DNA of 64,000 bases from Undaria pinnatifida (taxonomy: Eukaryota > Sar > Phaeophyceae > Laminariales > Alariaceae): contig JABAKD010000023.1 in NCBI GenBank assembly GCA_012845835.1, forward strand, positions 6,771,147-6,835,146, read 5' to 3'. This document shows positions 1 through 11,216 of the stretch, piece by piece. How positions within the stretch are numbered: position 1 is the first letter of the stretch; every line of letters starts with the position of its first letter. Both the position numbers and the translations under genes were made by a program. The notes below the pieces were generated by a model. That model saw only the letters and a list, made by a program, of their open reading frames with translations. It was not told the DNA's origin and searched no databases.

Positions 1-270
1 CAACACCTGGAACGTCAGTCGATCACAACACCGGAAAGTCAGCCAATCACAACACAAAAGACTCAGCCAATCAAAAAGAGCGTAGGAAAGTTAGCCAATC
101 ACAACACAGGAAAAGGCAGCCAATCGCAAAACGGCGAAAGGCAGTCAATCACAACACAGGAAAATAAGCCAATCACAACACAGGAAAACAAGCCAATCAC
201 AACATACAAAGGAAGGCCAGCCAACGACAGTAGTACAGAAACGATTCCTTTCGCAAGTTTCAGAACAAAA
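1..270. repeat. Degenerate minisatellite, CCAATCACAACACAGGAAA unit
   Basis: About ten imperfect head-to-tail copies of a 20-27 bp unit with core CAATCACAACACAGGAAA. It starts at the window edge, so the array is probably longer. Confidence 0.8.
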
Positions 271-293
271 AGACATGATGCGTTTAGCACGTC

Positions 294-370
294 ACACAAT
301 AGGGGAAGCAAACCACACACAATAGGGGAAGCAAACCACACACAATAGGGGAAGCAAACCACACACAACG
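294..370. repeat. 23-bp perfect tandem repeat, three copies
   Basis: Unit ACACAATAGGGGAAGCAAAC followed by CAC, three exact copies (294-316, 317-339, 340-362) and a partial fourth. Adjacent to, but different from, the array on its left. Confidence 0.9.
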
Positions 371-1173
371 TATTTCACGAAACGCAAAAACAAAATAGGG
401 ATGGGCATAACGGCGCGATTTTTTTTTACGCGTAACCAATTTTGATGGCCGTGAAATAACATTTTTCCCGTAAAGTTCTTGTGCCCAACCCCGTGCCCCC
501 AACATGTAGAAACGCCACCTTGGACAGGTGGAAACCCAACAAATTCATACATGCCCTTACGACCATACCCGGTATTATATTAAAGCCTTTTTTTCTCGCA
601 CAATGTATCTTCCACCATGTCTTCTATGATACACACGGGAGGGGGAACGCACAGCTGTACGCGCCGACCTAGCTGTACAGCACGCAATATGAAGCCGGAA
701 AGGGCGAAAGTAAAGCGCACTAAACACAATGGCGACACGCCGCATAGTTGCTTCTGTGCACCACCTTGCAAATGCACCACGACCGGTAACAGTACTGGGC
801 GAGAACATGACAACAGTGTTCAACAGGCCGAACGGAGTTCCAGTGCAATATACTCTTCGAAGTATGTATGTATGCACAGGGGATATGAATATTTCATCCC
901 CGGAGAAAAAATCGCGAAAATCTCCTCACAGTTGACGTAGTTACGCACAAGTGCTACGAAGTTTTTTTTAGTTCCCGTATTTAAACGTAGCACTCGGATT
1001 ACTGTGCCGTCATGCCCATCCCTGAAAAAAACACACCACAAAAAAACATACGGCGAAAAACGCACACAAAAAACAAAACAAAAAACACAAAAAACGCAAA
1101 CACACAACAACACATAACAAAACACAAAAGCACAAAGGACAAAACAAGACTCCCAAAACCCTACAACCTTCAC
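371..1173. other. No gene recognised; intron or flanking DNA
   Basis: Holds an inverted pair of GGGATGGGCATAACGGC-like motifs (near 398-414 plus, 1007-1023 minus) and A-rich sequence. A good acceptor (T7CAG, minus, about 1,020) leads into a frame without recognisable similarity. Confidence 0.5.
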
Positions 1174-1206
1174 CCGCAATACGTGCGAGATCCAAGCACC
1201 ACACAG
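1174..1206 (-). CDS. Possible micro-exon of giant ligase gene
   Basis: A 33-bp segment after acceptor TTTTGCAAG and before CGG|GTGAAG reads 'LCGAWISHVLR' in phase 0. TRIP12/UPL3 proteins have 'G.LP.W...L...CPFLF' at this point, so the W-I-x-x-V-L spacing is suggestive. The sequence is short, the donor weak and no partner exon was found further down, so this may be chance. Confidence 0.2.
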
Positions 1207-1385
1207 CTTGCAAAAGCTAAGTTTTTTATTAAAAGCAAGCTGAGTTATTATACAAACGACGGAATATTAGTATTCGATCTAACAGATCACAGCGTATTTA
1301 TGTTTTTGTTTTGTTTTGCAAAAACGACATGAAAAAAAAAAAAAAAAGCCACGCACCAAAACACAAAACACAAAAAAAAACTCAC

Positions 1386-2471
1386 CTCTGCCTGCCGGCC
1401 GGCATGTCTCGGAGCCACGCTAGCCTCAACCGAGGTCCCTATCCTCCTCCTCCTCCTTCCCCACCAACCCCCCAAACCCTCACCCTCCCCCGCCCCCTGA
1501 CCCACATCCGCAACGCCCCCTCTACCGCCTGAACTCCCCCCTTCGGCTGGGTTAGTAGAAGAAGAGTGAGGAGAAGGTTTGGGCTGGTTCTGGTTCTGTT
1601 TTTGGTTCTGACTTTGAGCTTGGTTTTGGTTGGGGTGCGCCGAGGAACTCCCCCCGTCGTTTTCCCGGAAGGGGACGCGAGAATCCCGTCCCCGGGGGGG
1701 GATAGAAGAGCTATGTCCCCCCTCTTTTTCGACCTTACTCTTGCCCGCACCGTCCGAGCTAGGGAAGGAGTTGGCACCAACGGCGGTGCTGTCGCCACGC
1801 TTTTCCCCAACGTTGTTGTGGTTGGTACTGTTGTCGTTGACGATGCTGGTGCTGTTGTTGGTGGTGGTGTTGTTGCTGTGGTCGGTGTTGGTGTCGTCGT
1901 TGGCGTTGTTGGCGCTGTTGTTGGTGCTGTCCTTGTTGCTGTCCCTGACGTCGTTGGCGCTATTGTCGGTGTTGCCATTGTCGCTGCCACCAACGTTGAC
2001 ATCGCCATCCATACCGCTGTCGGCGACATCCATGGAGTCTCCCACCACCTCCCGGCCAACAACCGCCCCAACGCCACTACCACCACCACCTCCACTACCA
2101 CCCCCACCATCACCGCCGCGGGCTGCAGATTCTGCCCCTGCCGCCGCCACAGCCGCCGCCGCCGCCACAGCTGCTGCTTGTGCTGCTGCTGCAGCTGCTG
2201 ATTGCCTTCCCGAGACAATTCTGCCAGATTGTTTTTCCATCTCGTCTTCCGACACCGCTTCCTCCATCTCCTCCTCCTCTTCCCCCTCCTCCACTTCCTC
2301 TTCTTCCATCCCCTCCCCCTCCTCGTCCATTCCCTCCTCCTCCTCTTCCCCCTCTATTTCCTCCTCCAGTTCCTCCTCGTCAAGTTCCTCCTCCTCCACT
2401 TCCTCCTCCTCCTCTTCGTCATCGTCTTCTAGGCCTCGTCTTACGTCAGCGGCGAGATCCTCCTCCATCAG
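1386..2471 (-). CDS. Giant ligase gene, exon 16: acidic then Asn/Ser-rich linker
   Basis: 362 codons, phase 0 to 0; acceptor CTGACCGCCCAG with TTAAC-like branch site, donor GAG|GTGAGT. Residues 1-85 are very acidic after 'LMEEDLAADVRRGLEDD'; next an Ala tract, Gly tract, Asp/Asn/Ser/Thr-rich 'DNSANDVRDSNKDSTNN', Gln/Asn repeats and 'VAPRHAGRQAE'. No fold recognised. The next exon, presumably with the HECT domain, should be below 1,386 or outside the window. Confidence 0.66.
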
Positions 2472-2621
2472 CTGGGCGGTCAGTTAAGGAAAAAATTAAA
2501 AAATAAAACAGCCACAAAATAATAAAAAAGATCAGAACAGACTTGGAACAGACACAAAAAATAATAATGTACCTGGCAGAGTAACGAGGGCTGCCGGTAG
2601 GGACACGCCAGCAAACCAACT

Positions 2622-2720
2622 GGATTGCGAAGGCAATTGAGTATAATCGACACACCACGTGTATGAAAATGCGTGGAAGTGCGACGAGCATAAGCTTTAT
2701 TTTTTCCCATCCGCGCGAAG
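2622..2720 (+). mobile_element. SINE family fragment (3' part)
   Basis: Matches the 3' part of the SINE defined at 39,957-40,212 (AATCGACACAC, GGAAGTGYGRYGAGC, CTTTATTTTTTCCCATCCG). It lies in intron 15/16 of the ligase gene. Confidence 0.65.
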
Positions 2721-2959
2721 ATTGAACAAAAAAAACAAAGAAACAGACACCAACCAACCAACCAACCAAACAACCAAACAACTCAAAACAAAAGCCGAAA
2801 ACATCCGAAAGAGTAGAGTCCAACAAAACACAACACAACAACTCAACCTAACACAAAAACACACCACAACGCAACACAGCAACAATGACAACAAGCAAAA
2901 TCAAGATATATTTATTACCCCCCTCCCCCCCCTCCAAGAGAAGCAAAAAGTGAAAAAAA

Positions 2960-3110
2960 TTATGTATACCTGGTAGGGAAGAAACGTACCGAGCGCTCCT
3001 AACGGTGCAGGTGTCTCTATTAGGAGTAGGAACAGTGCTCCGTCTCCAAAGGGATGCGTGTGTGGGCAATGGTCGAACGACAAAGGCAAGCAACAAAAGA
3101 GTACCCCCAC
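2960..3110 (+). mobile_element. 5'-truncated LINE 3' end with poly-C tail
   Basis: Homologous to the 3' end of the 27.4-28.7 kb LINE: GGTGTCTCTATTAGGAGTAG, then AAGGGATGCG, GGCAAGCAACAAAAGAGTAC, then CCCC. It sits against the donor of exon 15. Confidence 0.65.
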
Positions 3111-3147
3111 CGCCCTTCCCCCCATCTCTGCCTCGTCCAAGTCTCAC

Positions 3148-3736
3148 CTCCACCTCGTCAAGCTCGCCCTCTCCGTCATCCTCCTCGTCCTCCTCCTCCC
3201 CTTCCCCCCCCATACCCCACATGCCTCCATCCTCTTCCTCCTCCTCCTCCTCCTCCTCTCCCACCCTCCATCCCTCCTCCTCTCCCTCTTCCTCTTCCTC
3301 CTCCTCCTCCTCCTCACGAGTAGTTCTTGCACCGAAGCCCAAACCACCCCCCACCCCCCCCCCGTCCACTACCATCCCCAAAGGCACTCGAAGAAGACCC
3401 CGCACGCCTCCCGTCATATTGAGAACCCCTGCTCGGTAGCGCCTGACTCCGCCTACCCCCGCTCCCACCACCACTACCACTGCGCGCCGCAGCTGACGAA
3501 CCGGCACCAATTGCACCGCGTGAAGCTCCGACGCCTCCACCACCACCCGCGGCAGCAGCAGCCGCAGCAGCAGCCGCAGCAGCAGCCGCAGCAGCAGCCG
3601 AAGCGCTGGATGATGACGATGGTTGGGGTGGGTGGGAAGAAGAAGGGCCTCTTGCCGGGGGGGGCTGCTGGCCGTTGATCAGCAGCCCAAACAGGAAGGT
3701 GGCCATCTCGAGAATGGAATCCCGGGATAAGAGGAC
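3148..3736 (-). CDS. Giant ligase gene, exon 15, with one-base frame break in a G run
   Basis: Acceptor CGCCACCCCAG, donor GAG|GTGAGA. Starts 'VLLSRDSILEMATFLFGL', 'LINGQQPPPARG', then Ser, a 19-residue Ala tract and Gly/Ser/Arg. After the C-run at about 3,350-3,363 (G on this strand) the frame hits a stop. Removing one G gives 'GFGARTTREEEE', a long Glu tract and 'GELDEVE', ending in phase with exon 16. Length 589 = 3n+1, while both neighbours require phase 0, so an extra base is likely (sequencing, assembly or a real allele). Confidence 0.6.
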
Positions 3737-4072
3737 CTGGGGTGGCGACAATGCAAATGGTGGGTTGCGGGGTGGGGCTAGAATAGGGTAAGCAGAAGAA
3801 GAAAAAAAAACGGTCCTCTGCCGGACGGGGTATACAAGAACTGTAACTTAATAAAAACGTTCACAACTCAAGACAGATTACCGATCCCTGCTTGATGATC
3901 TAGATCAGGAGAAGATCTGTATGGTCTAGCTCATGTTAATAACGAGATTTCAGACGTTTTTTGGGATAACAAGCAATTTTTTTCTCTTCTTTTCTTCAAA
4001 AAGGTGATATGCCTCTATCTACACACACGACGATAGAGGTTCGCCGTCCCCCCCCCCTCTGCAAGGTTCTTG

Positions 4073-4165
4073 GCTTAACGCTTTCACTACTGGAAACCCT
4101 TTTCGGGGGACAAATTTTACTTGAAGTTAGTAGGGTCAGGGAGGGATTTGGGGGGCTCTAAAGGT
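4073..4165 (-). mobile_element. TTAA micro-MITE, diverged copy
   Basis: Reverse-orientation copy of the 90-bp family (CTTAACGCTTTCACTACTGG ... CTCTAAAGG). Lies in intron 14/15. Confidence 0.6.
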
Positions 4166-4810
4166 GTTACGGAGCTCTAAGACGCCTCACCCAAACACTG
4201 CTGTATCATTTTAAGCAAACTGAAACTGCAATCCGATGAACAAAACCTGTGGCCAGGTGTACAAAACGGTCATTTTGCAAAACACCAATGACCTACTTCC
4301 GACGAAAGAGCCCCGTCAGATCCAGAAATCGTTTCGCCAAAAAGTGCCGCAGTATACAGAACCTCTTATCTATTTTAGTGTGCTTTTAAGGTTTCGCGCT
4401 GTGTGTGCACCGCCACGAATTTGTTTTCTACGCTTCGCCAACATGTTCGATTTGTTCTTCAGGTGAGCTATAGAGTCTGTTCCCGGCAACAGAAAAAAAT
4501 CGGCAGTAAATAAAGTGTGCGACACCAGAGTTCAAAACCTCCTATACCTGGGGCCAGGTTGGAAGTCTTACGTAAGGCAGGGGTGTGTCCCACGGTACAC
4601 TATTTTCATTACAAACGAGACCCATGCTCTTGCTTTCGCCTAAACCTCGAGCCTGAAAATTACTGACTTCCAAGTTATAATTCTTGAATACGTGCTGTCG
4701 CGTACTGCAAAACCCCTATCCCACCACAGCCTCAGTATGGATGAACACACAGTGAACCAAAACAATGAAAACACACCCACAAGACACACAACGTATCGAA
4801 CCAAACGCAC

Positions 4811-5008
4811 CGTGAGACGTCCAAGCCTGCCCAGCTGCCTCAACACCTCATGTAGTGGCAGTGAATCAGCTCCACCTTGCCCATTTCCAGCCGCAAGCGC
4901 TCCCCCTCCCCCTCCCCCTCCCCCCCGCCCTGGAACTCCCGGAGACTCGAGCCCAGACCCCAGAAGGGAGACGATCGGACTGTCTTCCTCCACCTTTTTC
5001 GCTTTTTC
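4811..5008 (-). CDS. Giant ligase gene, exon 14
   Basis: 66 codons, phase 0 to 0; acceptor GAAATTCAG, donor ACG|GTGCGT. Begins 'EKAKKVEEDSPIVSLLGS', then a Gly run and helix 'ADSLPLHEVLRQLGRLGR', 'LT'. A second frame ('ERLRLEMGKVELIHCHYM') is also open but ends at a stop after a poor donor and cannot join exon 15. Function of this segment is not recognised. Confidence 0.6.
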
Positions 5009-5262
5009 CTGAATTTCATTGTTTGTGGTTCAGCGCATACAGCGCATACAAAGTTCCCGTTGTTTTTGCTTAGCACATACTTCGATTTATACCAGTACCA
5101 GGATATCGCGCGTATATTACACCAATTCAACACACAACTACCAAAAAATACACGTAGACCATCAGCGTCAATAGCATCGACCAAAGGACGTAGGAGCACA
5201 GAGCACACACCAGGTAAAAAACCACACAGGTGTAGTTTGTCTGCGTACCCTGTTCGTTATTC

Positions 5263-5500
5263 TGGCTCAGACTGACTCTACGATAACCCCCCCCAAAAAA
5301 AACCCAGCGCTTTTCTTTGACGAACATTACATGGCTGCTCGACGCGAGAAAGGCCGCTACCAAAAAACAGTCTCCATATATTTTGTTGTTTGCAAAGGAC
5401 TATCGAACCATGAGACGTCGGGGTGGCAAGAGGCATCGTATTCCGGGAGGCACGGCCGGGAGGGAGCTGGTTTTAAAACCGGTGGTTTCGTTAAAGAAAA

Positions 5501-5542
<42 letters not shown>

Positions 5543-5580
5543 GGCTACCGTAGAACGACTCCTTGAGCAGCCCATCGCAT
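5263..5580 (+). mobile_element. TIR-like element, copy 1 (second copy inverted at 10.4-10.7 kb)
   Basis: Ends CTGACTCTACGATAACCCCC and GAGGCTACCGTAGAACGACT are roughly inverted. Shared internal blocks with the 10.4 kb copy are CTTTCTTTGACGAAC, GCTGCTCGACGCGAG and ACGGCCGGGAGGGAGCTGGT. Interrupted by a 39-G run (about 5,503-5,541). Confidence 0.6.
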
Positions 5581-5609
5581 TATCTCCGCATTTTTTCCTT
5601 CTAAGGGTG

Positions 5610-5933
5610 GACGCGTGCTATTGATACTATAGGGGTACAAGGTAGCACTTTTCGTCTGAAATGATTTCTGGATGATGGGGGCGCTCCTTAACCCCCCCAA
5701 ATAATTCGTCGGAAACAATAAGCCATGTTGTTTTTTTCAGCACAATTCTTGTTTGTGTATCTCTTATAGGCCATGGGATTTATTGTTTCTTTCTCGTCGG
5801 GTACGTACAGCACGTTTTGTTTTTTTCTCCAAATCAGTTTAGTTGTTGGGTTAAGACATGTCTTAAGCTCCCAACAATTCAGGGGTAGTATTGGAAAAAA
5901 GGTGGTGAGGCCACCTCTATCGCTGCACGCGTC
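5610..5933 (+). mobile_element. MITE family 'GATAGAGG', full copy
   Basis: 324 bp bounded by GACGCGTGCT... and ...GCTGCACGCGTC, degenerate inverted ends. Shares the internal TTTCTGGATGATGGGGGCGC, GGCCATGGGATT and CTCCAAATCAGTTT landmarks with copies at 39.5, 48.1, 52.9 and 53.4 kb. No coding capacity. Confidence 0.7.
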
Positions 5934-6849
5934 CCTTCTCCTTCCCTATTCGTAACCCAGATGCGGGGCCATTAAGCAGGCTATTCTCCCCCCCCATCCC
6001 CACTACGGCACGCGCCTTCCTTTTTCATCGCGAGAAGGGGTGTGCAGCACAATCCTCCCTGGTTGACTCGCGTCGAACTCAAGCGTGCACACGCCAGGCG
6101 CTACTATAACAAGATTAAGTCCTGCTGACGACGCCATGTATAATATCAACCATTGCAGTGGAGAAAAACAAGACATGGATATATGTATATGTATATATAT
6201 TATTTTTTTTCAACCAAAGAACAGGACACCTCCCATTGAGAAAAAATTCACCCACATAGTATATTACAAGTACCAACAACGTAGCTTGCAAAGATGAGTG
6301 TTGACCTGCAATTCGTCGAACTCACGGCGGACGTCCTTAACTTTTTTCACTTTTTAAATAAGGTTAAGGGGCTGTTACAGACACAGGCCACCCTTTGCAG
6401 GTCTCTCTGCTAGGCGGGTTCCACGTTGGTCACTCACTTGAACTAGATGGGCTCTGGTATTATTTCCACACACGCCACGTACGAGCCGAATAGCGTTCAA
6501 TTCGCGCGAGGCAAAAGCATCATCCCTTTTTTCCCTATATGCACATGCCTTCAAAGGCATGTGAAACCCTTGTGTATCTAGCCGTATCCCATATATTACG
6601 CCTTGTTAGGCTCCCAGGGGAAATATCATAACACTATCCGCAGTCAAGCTGGTTCAAAAAAAAGAAATCCGCAGTCAAGCTGGCTCAAAAAAAAGAAATT
6701 CACGGTTCATCCCACGATAGGAGTTGCCCTTTCGGGGGCAAACGCTTCTCACCGGATCAGCGCCCCAAGCGTGACAACAAGCATCCAATAGCATGGGAGC
6801 GTTACGAGACTATTTGTTGTTTTTTTTAGGACTATTAATACATAACGCA

Positions 6850-6990
6850 CAGAAAAACGAAGGCAATCGAGTTCAATCGACACACGACGGATTGGTGTAT
6901 GAAAATACGTGCAAGTGTGGTGAGCTTACGCTTTATTTTTCCCTATCATCCGCCGGAGGATGAGAAAAAGAAGAAAAAAAAAAAAAAAAA
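6850..6990 (+). mobile_element. SINE copy with poly(A)-like tail
   Basis: AAGGCAATCGAGTTCAATCG ... GTGTGGTGAGCTTACGCTTT ... CCGCCGGAGGATG then an A-rich tail. It supplies a near-empty-site comparison for the interrupted copy at 13.6-13.85 kb. Confidence 0.7.
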
Positions 6991-7094
6991 CTGGTTGGAG
7001 TGCGCGAACCGAATGCCTTCAAAGCCGTACTTCGGATGAGATATTGAGCTCCTCACGTTATGATAGGGAAACTTATGCCGTGTGCACACCCCTA

Positions 7095-7184
7095 TTAACC
7101 CCTTTAGAGCCCCCGAACCCCTCCCCATACTAAATCCAAGTAATTTTGTCCCCAAAAACGGGTTTCCAGTTGTAAAGGGGTTAA
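7095..7184 (+). mobile_element. TTAA micro-MITE, complete 90-bp copy
   Basis: Bounded by TTAA on both sides with inverted ends TTAACCCCTTTA / TAAAGGGGTTAA. Internal core CCCCTCCCCATACTAAATCC, GTCCCCAAAAACGGGTTTCC. Confidence 0.85.
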
Positions 7185-8112
7185 TAGCGTGGGATGAATC
7201 CATGGCAGGACTCGAAACAGCGACTTCGGATCTCTTTTCGCATAGTCAGCAGCATTACAAGTCTGCAAACACAGAATACCTGAACGTGAGCGACTCCCCT
7301 TGCCATCCCGAAGGCGGTCTTCTTCAACAGCGAAAGCCGAACATCCAGCGAAAACAAGGATGGGAACTCCTGCGGCAGGCCCGCACACCAAGAAGGCAGA
7401 GAGCCTGAGCACAGTCCAAGAGGGTTGCACGCCTGCAGAGCATCATCGCCATCGCCATCCATCATCGCCATCGCCACCCATCATCGCCATCGCCGCACAT
7501 CATCGCCATCGCCACCCCCCAACCCCCCCCGCCACCGCCACCACCAGCCGCAATCATCAACAGCAGTTCACCAGCAGCAGCGATCACAGTAAATGTGCAG
7601 GAAAACAACGAAAACATCCACAGGAAACAACAAAAAAGGGTGTCAAGGGTTAAACAAAGATGAGTAAAAAAATATATAAACAAGCCAAACTTTTCACACG
7701 CGATGATCTAGATCTTTCAAGGGAAGATCTGTATGAACTATACAGCTCATGTTACCGCGTAGGGGCGATATACGACCTGCATCATCCACCGCCTTCTTCC
7801 CAAGGTTGGACGCGTACTCTACACGTTGTTCTCACATCAACTCGAATAAAAACTACTCCGTGGTCACAGGACAGGCTTCAAGTCACTCTGGAGAGGAAGA
7901 ATACCCCACGGGGAAAAAAGAAAAAATCTACCCAAGATAGGGTTTCACATTGTGGACCAGGCGTTTTCTGACCGGCTGAGCTCCTGAAGCGTGGAACTTT
8001 CTGCTAGAGTACGGTAACTCTACGAGAACATGTCTTGTCGTAGGACTAGCGCATAGAAAAGCTGGTCGGATTGCGCGAACGAACGTCGACACGAGCCACA
8101 ACAGCGGTAGTA

Positions 8113-8345
8113 GCACTTTTTTTCGTCTGAAACGATTTCTGAACGACGGGGCTCCACAACCCAAAATCGTCCGAAAAAATAGGCCATTCTTTTTGCACGA
8201 TTCTCGTCGAGCGTATTTACCTAGGCCATGGGATTTTTTATCCGGTAGCAGTCGACTTTCCTTAGAAAAATAGTTCTTGGGAGAGGTCTTACGCTCCTGG
8301 AGTGTGGCAAACCTCGAGAAAAAACGTGGTGCACCTCTATCTTCG
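8113..8345 (+). mobile_element. MITE family 'GATAGAGG', partial copy
   Basis: Contains CACTTTTTTTCGTCTGAAAC, GACGGGGCTCC, GGCCATGGGATTTTTTATCC and GTGGTGCACCTCTATCTTCG. One terminal repeat is damaged. Confidence 0.6.
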
Positions 8346-8799
8346 GGGAGAAATTGAGCTAGCTCCCCATGTTGGGAGCGAAGAAAATTCTTAGAATCTG
8401 CTGCACCCCCCCCCCCATTCCCGTAGACCCGTTGTTAACAGGATGTGACAAAAAAATGCCCACGAAAAAAGAAAAAAGAAGGAAAAAAAACACACACACA
8501 CATGACCTTTCAGGCGAGCTTCTCCTACGCTACGACTGCTGTGCATTCGATTGAGGCTCTGTAAACCTGGCAAAAGACCATACAACACGACACAAAAAAC
8601 TTGAGTCAAGTTAACGCTATTGCAAAGAAAAAAAAAAAAAAAAAAGTCGGGGGTGTGCTTTTCAGCCCGCTTTTTCGTTCGATCAAGGTCATCCTGCTAA
8701 CAGAGCAGTGGATCTCCGTCAATAGCGTGGGATGACTCTTGTGCAGGTCCTGGGCATATCATCTCATAGCAACAGAATGACGCGTGCTACGATGGAGGT

Positions 8800-9450
8800 G
8801 CACCACTTTACGAGATTAACGCGTTTACAGCTGGAAACCCGTTTTACGTACAAAATTACATTGAACTGGTTTAGGGAGGGGTTTCGGGGCTCTAAAAGGG
8901 GTTGTCTTCACCTTAGGAGTTTAACGCCTATACAGCTAGAAATCCATTTTGGGGACAAGATTACTTGGATGTAGAATAGGGAGGGGTTTTTAGGGAGGGG
9001 TTTTAGGGCTCTAAAAGGGGTGTTTTCACTTAATATAGGAGCTTAACGCCTTTACAGCTGGAAACCCGTTTTACGTACAAAATTACACTGAATTAGTATA
9101 GGGAGGGGTTCAGGGTTCAAAAAGGGGTTGTCCTCACCTTAAGAGGTTAACGCCTTTACAGCTGGAAACCCATTCTGGGAACAAAATTACTTGGAATTAG
9201 AGTAGGGAGGGGTTTTTAGGGCTCTAAAAGGGGTGTCCTCACTCTAGGAGCTTAACGCCTTCACAGCTGGAAACCCGTTTTGGGGACAAAATTACTTGGA
9301 ATTGGAATAGGGAGAGGTTTTAGGGCTCTAAAAAGGGTGTCCTCACGTAATAAAGGAGTTTAACGCCTTTACAGCTGGAAACCCGTTTCGGGGACAAAAT
9401 TACTTGGAATTAGTACAGGGAGGGGTTTTAGGGCTCCAAAAGGGCCAAGA
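8800..9450 (-). repeat. Cluster of about six TTAA micro-MITE copies
   Basis: Successive reverse-orientation copies (TTAACGCCTTTACAGCTGG ... GGGCTCTAAAAGGGG) spaced about 100-120 bp, several joined end to end. Read either as serial insertion at TTAA ends or as local duplication. Confidence 0.75.
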
Positions 9451-9559
9451 CCTCTCCCCCCCAAAAAATGATCTTGGAGAAAATAAAAACTGCTACAAGC
9501 ACTACTGGATGAAAAATCCCATGGCCCCAAGTAAACGACAAAAATCATGCAATTAAAAT

Positions 9560-10043
9560 CACCAATTTCCGACGATTTTGGGTCAAGGAGCCCCGTCATT
9601 CGGAAACCATTTCCGTCAAAAAACGGTATACCTTACTACCTCTACACCGTAGCACGCGGCATTTCCGACGATTTTGGGCTACGGAAGTCCCGTCATTCAG
9701 AAACCATTTCAGCCAAAAAACGGTATACCTTACTACCTCTACACCGTAGCACGCGGCATTTCCGACGATTTTGGGCTACGGAAGTCCCGTCATTCAGAAA
9801 CCATTTCAGCCAAAAAACGGTATACCTTACTACCTCTACACCGTGGCACACGGCATTTCCGACGGTTTTGGGTTAAGGAGTCCCGTCAATCAGAAACCAT
9901 TTCAGCCAAAAAACGGTATACCTTACTACCCCAATACCGTAGCACGCGGCATTTCCGACGGTGTTGGGTTAAGGAAGCCCCGTCATTCAGAAACCATTTC
10001 AGCCAAAACACGGTATACCTCAATACCTGCATACCGTAGCACT
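9560..10043 (-). repeat. 97-bp tandem array derived from a MITE end
   Basis: Five head-to-tail units of about 97 bp, each CGACGATTTTGGGCTACGGA ... CACCGTAGCACGCGGCATTT. Each is one terminal part of the 'GATAGAGG' MITE family, so the array arose by tandem duplication of a transposon end. Confidence 0.85.
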
Positions 10044-10172
10044 TGTCAAATGCAGCAGGATCAAAAATCATCATCTATCACTATCCGGCCCGCGGGTCGG
10101 ATCAGGAGACTATGTAAAAAACTCGGGGGTTTGAGCCGGGTCGGTCAAGAGATAATCAAATACAAGTATAAT

Positions 10173-10367
10173 GGGTCGGATCGGGTCGGGTCGGGTCGGG
10201 TCGGGTCGGGTCGGGTCGGGTCGGGTCGGGTCGGGTCGGGTCGGGTCGGGTCGGGTCGGGTCGGGTCGGGTCGGGTCGGGTCGGGTCGGGTCGGGTCGGG
10301 TCGGGTCGGGTCGGGTCGGGTCGGGTCGGGTTGGGTCGGGTTGGGTCGGGTCGGGTCGGATCACGAG
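10173..10367. repeat. (GGGTC)n satellite
   Basis: About 38 nearly perfect pentamers, open in all frames on both strands. Related arrays at 18.57, 29.0, 42.7 and 60.9 kb. Confidence 0.95.
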
Positions 10368-10411
10368 GTTATCAAACTCTAACGGGTCGGCTCAGGTCAC
10401 CCTGTTCTGAT

Positions 10412-10695
10412 CCGACTTGGGGTCGTCCTACGGTAGCGCCCCCAACTCTCATTGACGAAATCGCCGGTTTTGAAACCAGCTCCCTCCCGGCCGTATCTCC
10501 TGCAACACGGCGCCCCTTGCCGCCGCGACGTCATCGTTCGATAGGACTTCGCAAACAATAAAACATGTGAAGATTATATTTTTTCGGCGCACCCTTCCTC
10601 GCGTCGAGCAGCCAAGAAACGTTCGTCAAAGAAAGTCGCTGGGGTTTAGGGGGAGGGGGGGGGCTATCGTAGAATCAGTCCTCGCGAGAACAGTC
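10412..10695 (-). mobile_element. TIR-like element, copy 2 (inverted relative to 5.3 kb copy)
   Basis: Reverse complement shares GCTGCTCGACGCGAGGA, TTTCTTTGACGAACG and ACGGCCGGGAGGGAGCTGGT with 5,263-5,580, and the same ends. Coding potential not seen. Confidence 0.6.
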
Positions 10696-11216
10696 CTGAT
10701 CTGTATGATATAGTAATATATCATGATCTGTCCCACCAACTAGCTATTAGTCGGATATTAGTCGCTCCCTGGAGGTGCCGACTATCCAACTTGCTGAATT
10801 TCCATACTTGTAGGAAGGAGTGCTTAACGCCTTTACGACTGGAAACTCTTTTTGGGGACAAATTTGAAGTTAGTATACTCGTAGGGAGGGATTTGGGGGC
10901 TCAAAAGGGGTTAATGCAGGCTGCATTTTTCCGTTTTTTGGGCAGGCACTCCCCTGCGGGGTGGGGGGGGAACTTGGATCGCTTCGCTCGCCCGGCTCAA
11001 GTCGGTAAGTCGGCTGGCCATCAGCTGGTTTCACACGCCGACTTGCCGAGTAAAGCCGGTTAGTTGGCGTACGGCACTTACCGGGTACTGATTAGTCATT
11101 AGTCGTCAAATATTGCCGACTCACAGCCCTATCTATGAGTAAACCATCATCTGGTCAAGACGTGCAAAATTTCCACCACCGTATATATATTCATGCCAGG
11201 TATAATATTAACCTAC

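Larger units (their letters stand above)
5009..11216. other. Intron 13/14 of giant ligase: repeat-filled
   Basis: No exon recognised. Contents: TIR-like elements, MITEs, SINE copy, TTAA micro-MITEs (one complete at 7,095-7,184, a cluster at 8.8-9.45 kb), 97-bp tandem array, (GGGTC)n. The 7,440-7,570 stretch is (CATCGC)-type simple repeat. Confidence 0.6.

Noticed and set aside
4840..5008. Alternative frame of exon 14 ending 'LEMGKVELIHCHYM'
   Set aside because: It would need phase 2 entry and a poor GTGTTG donor, and it meets a stop when joined to exon 15.
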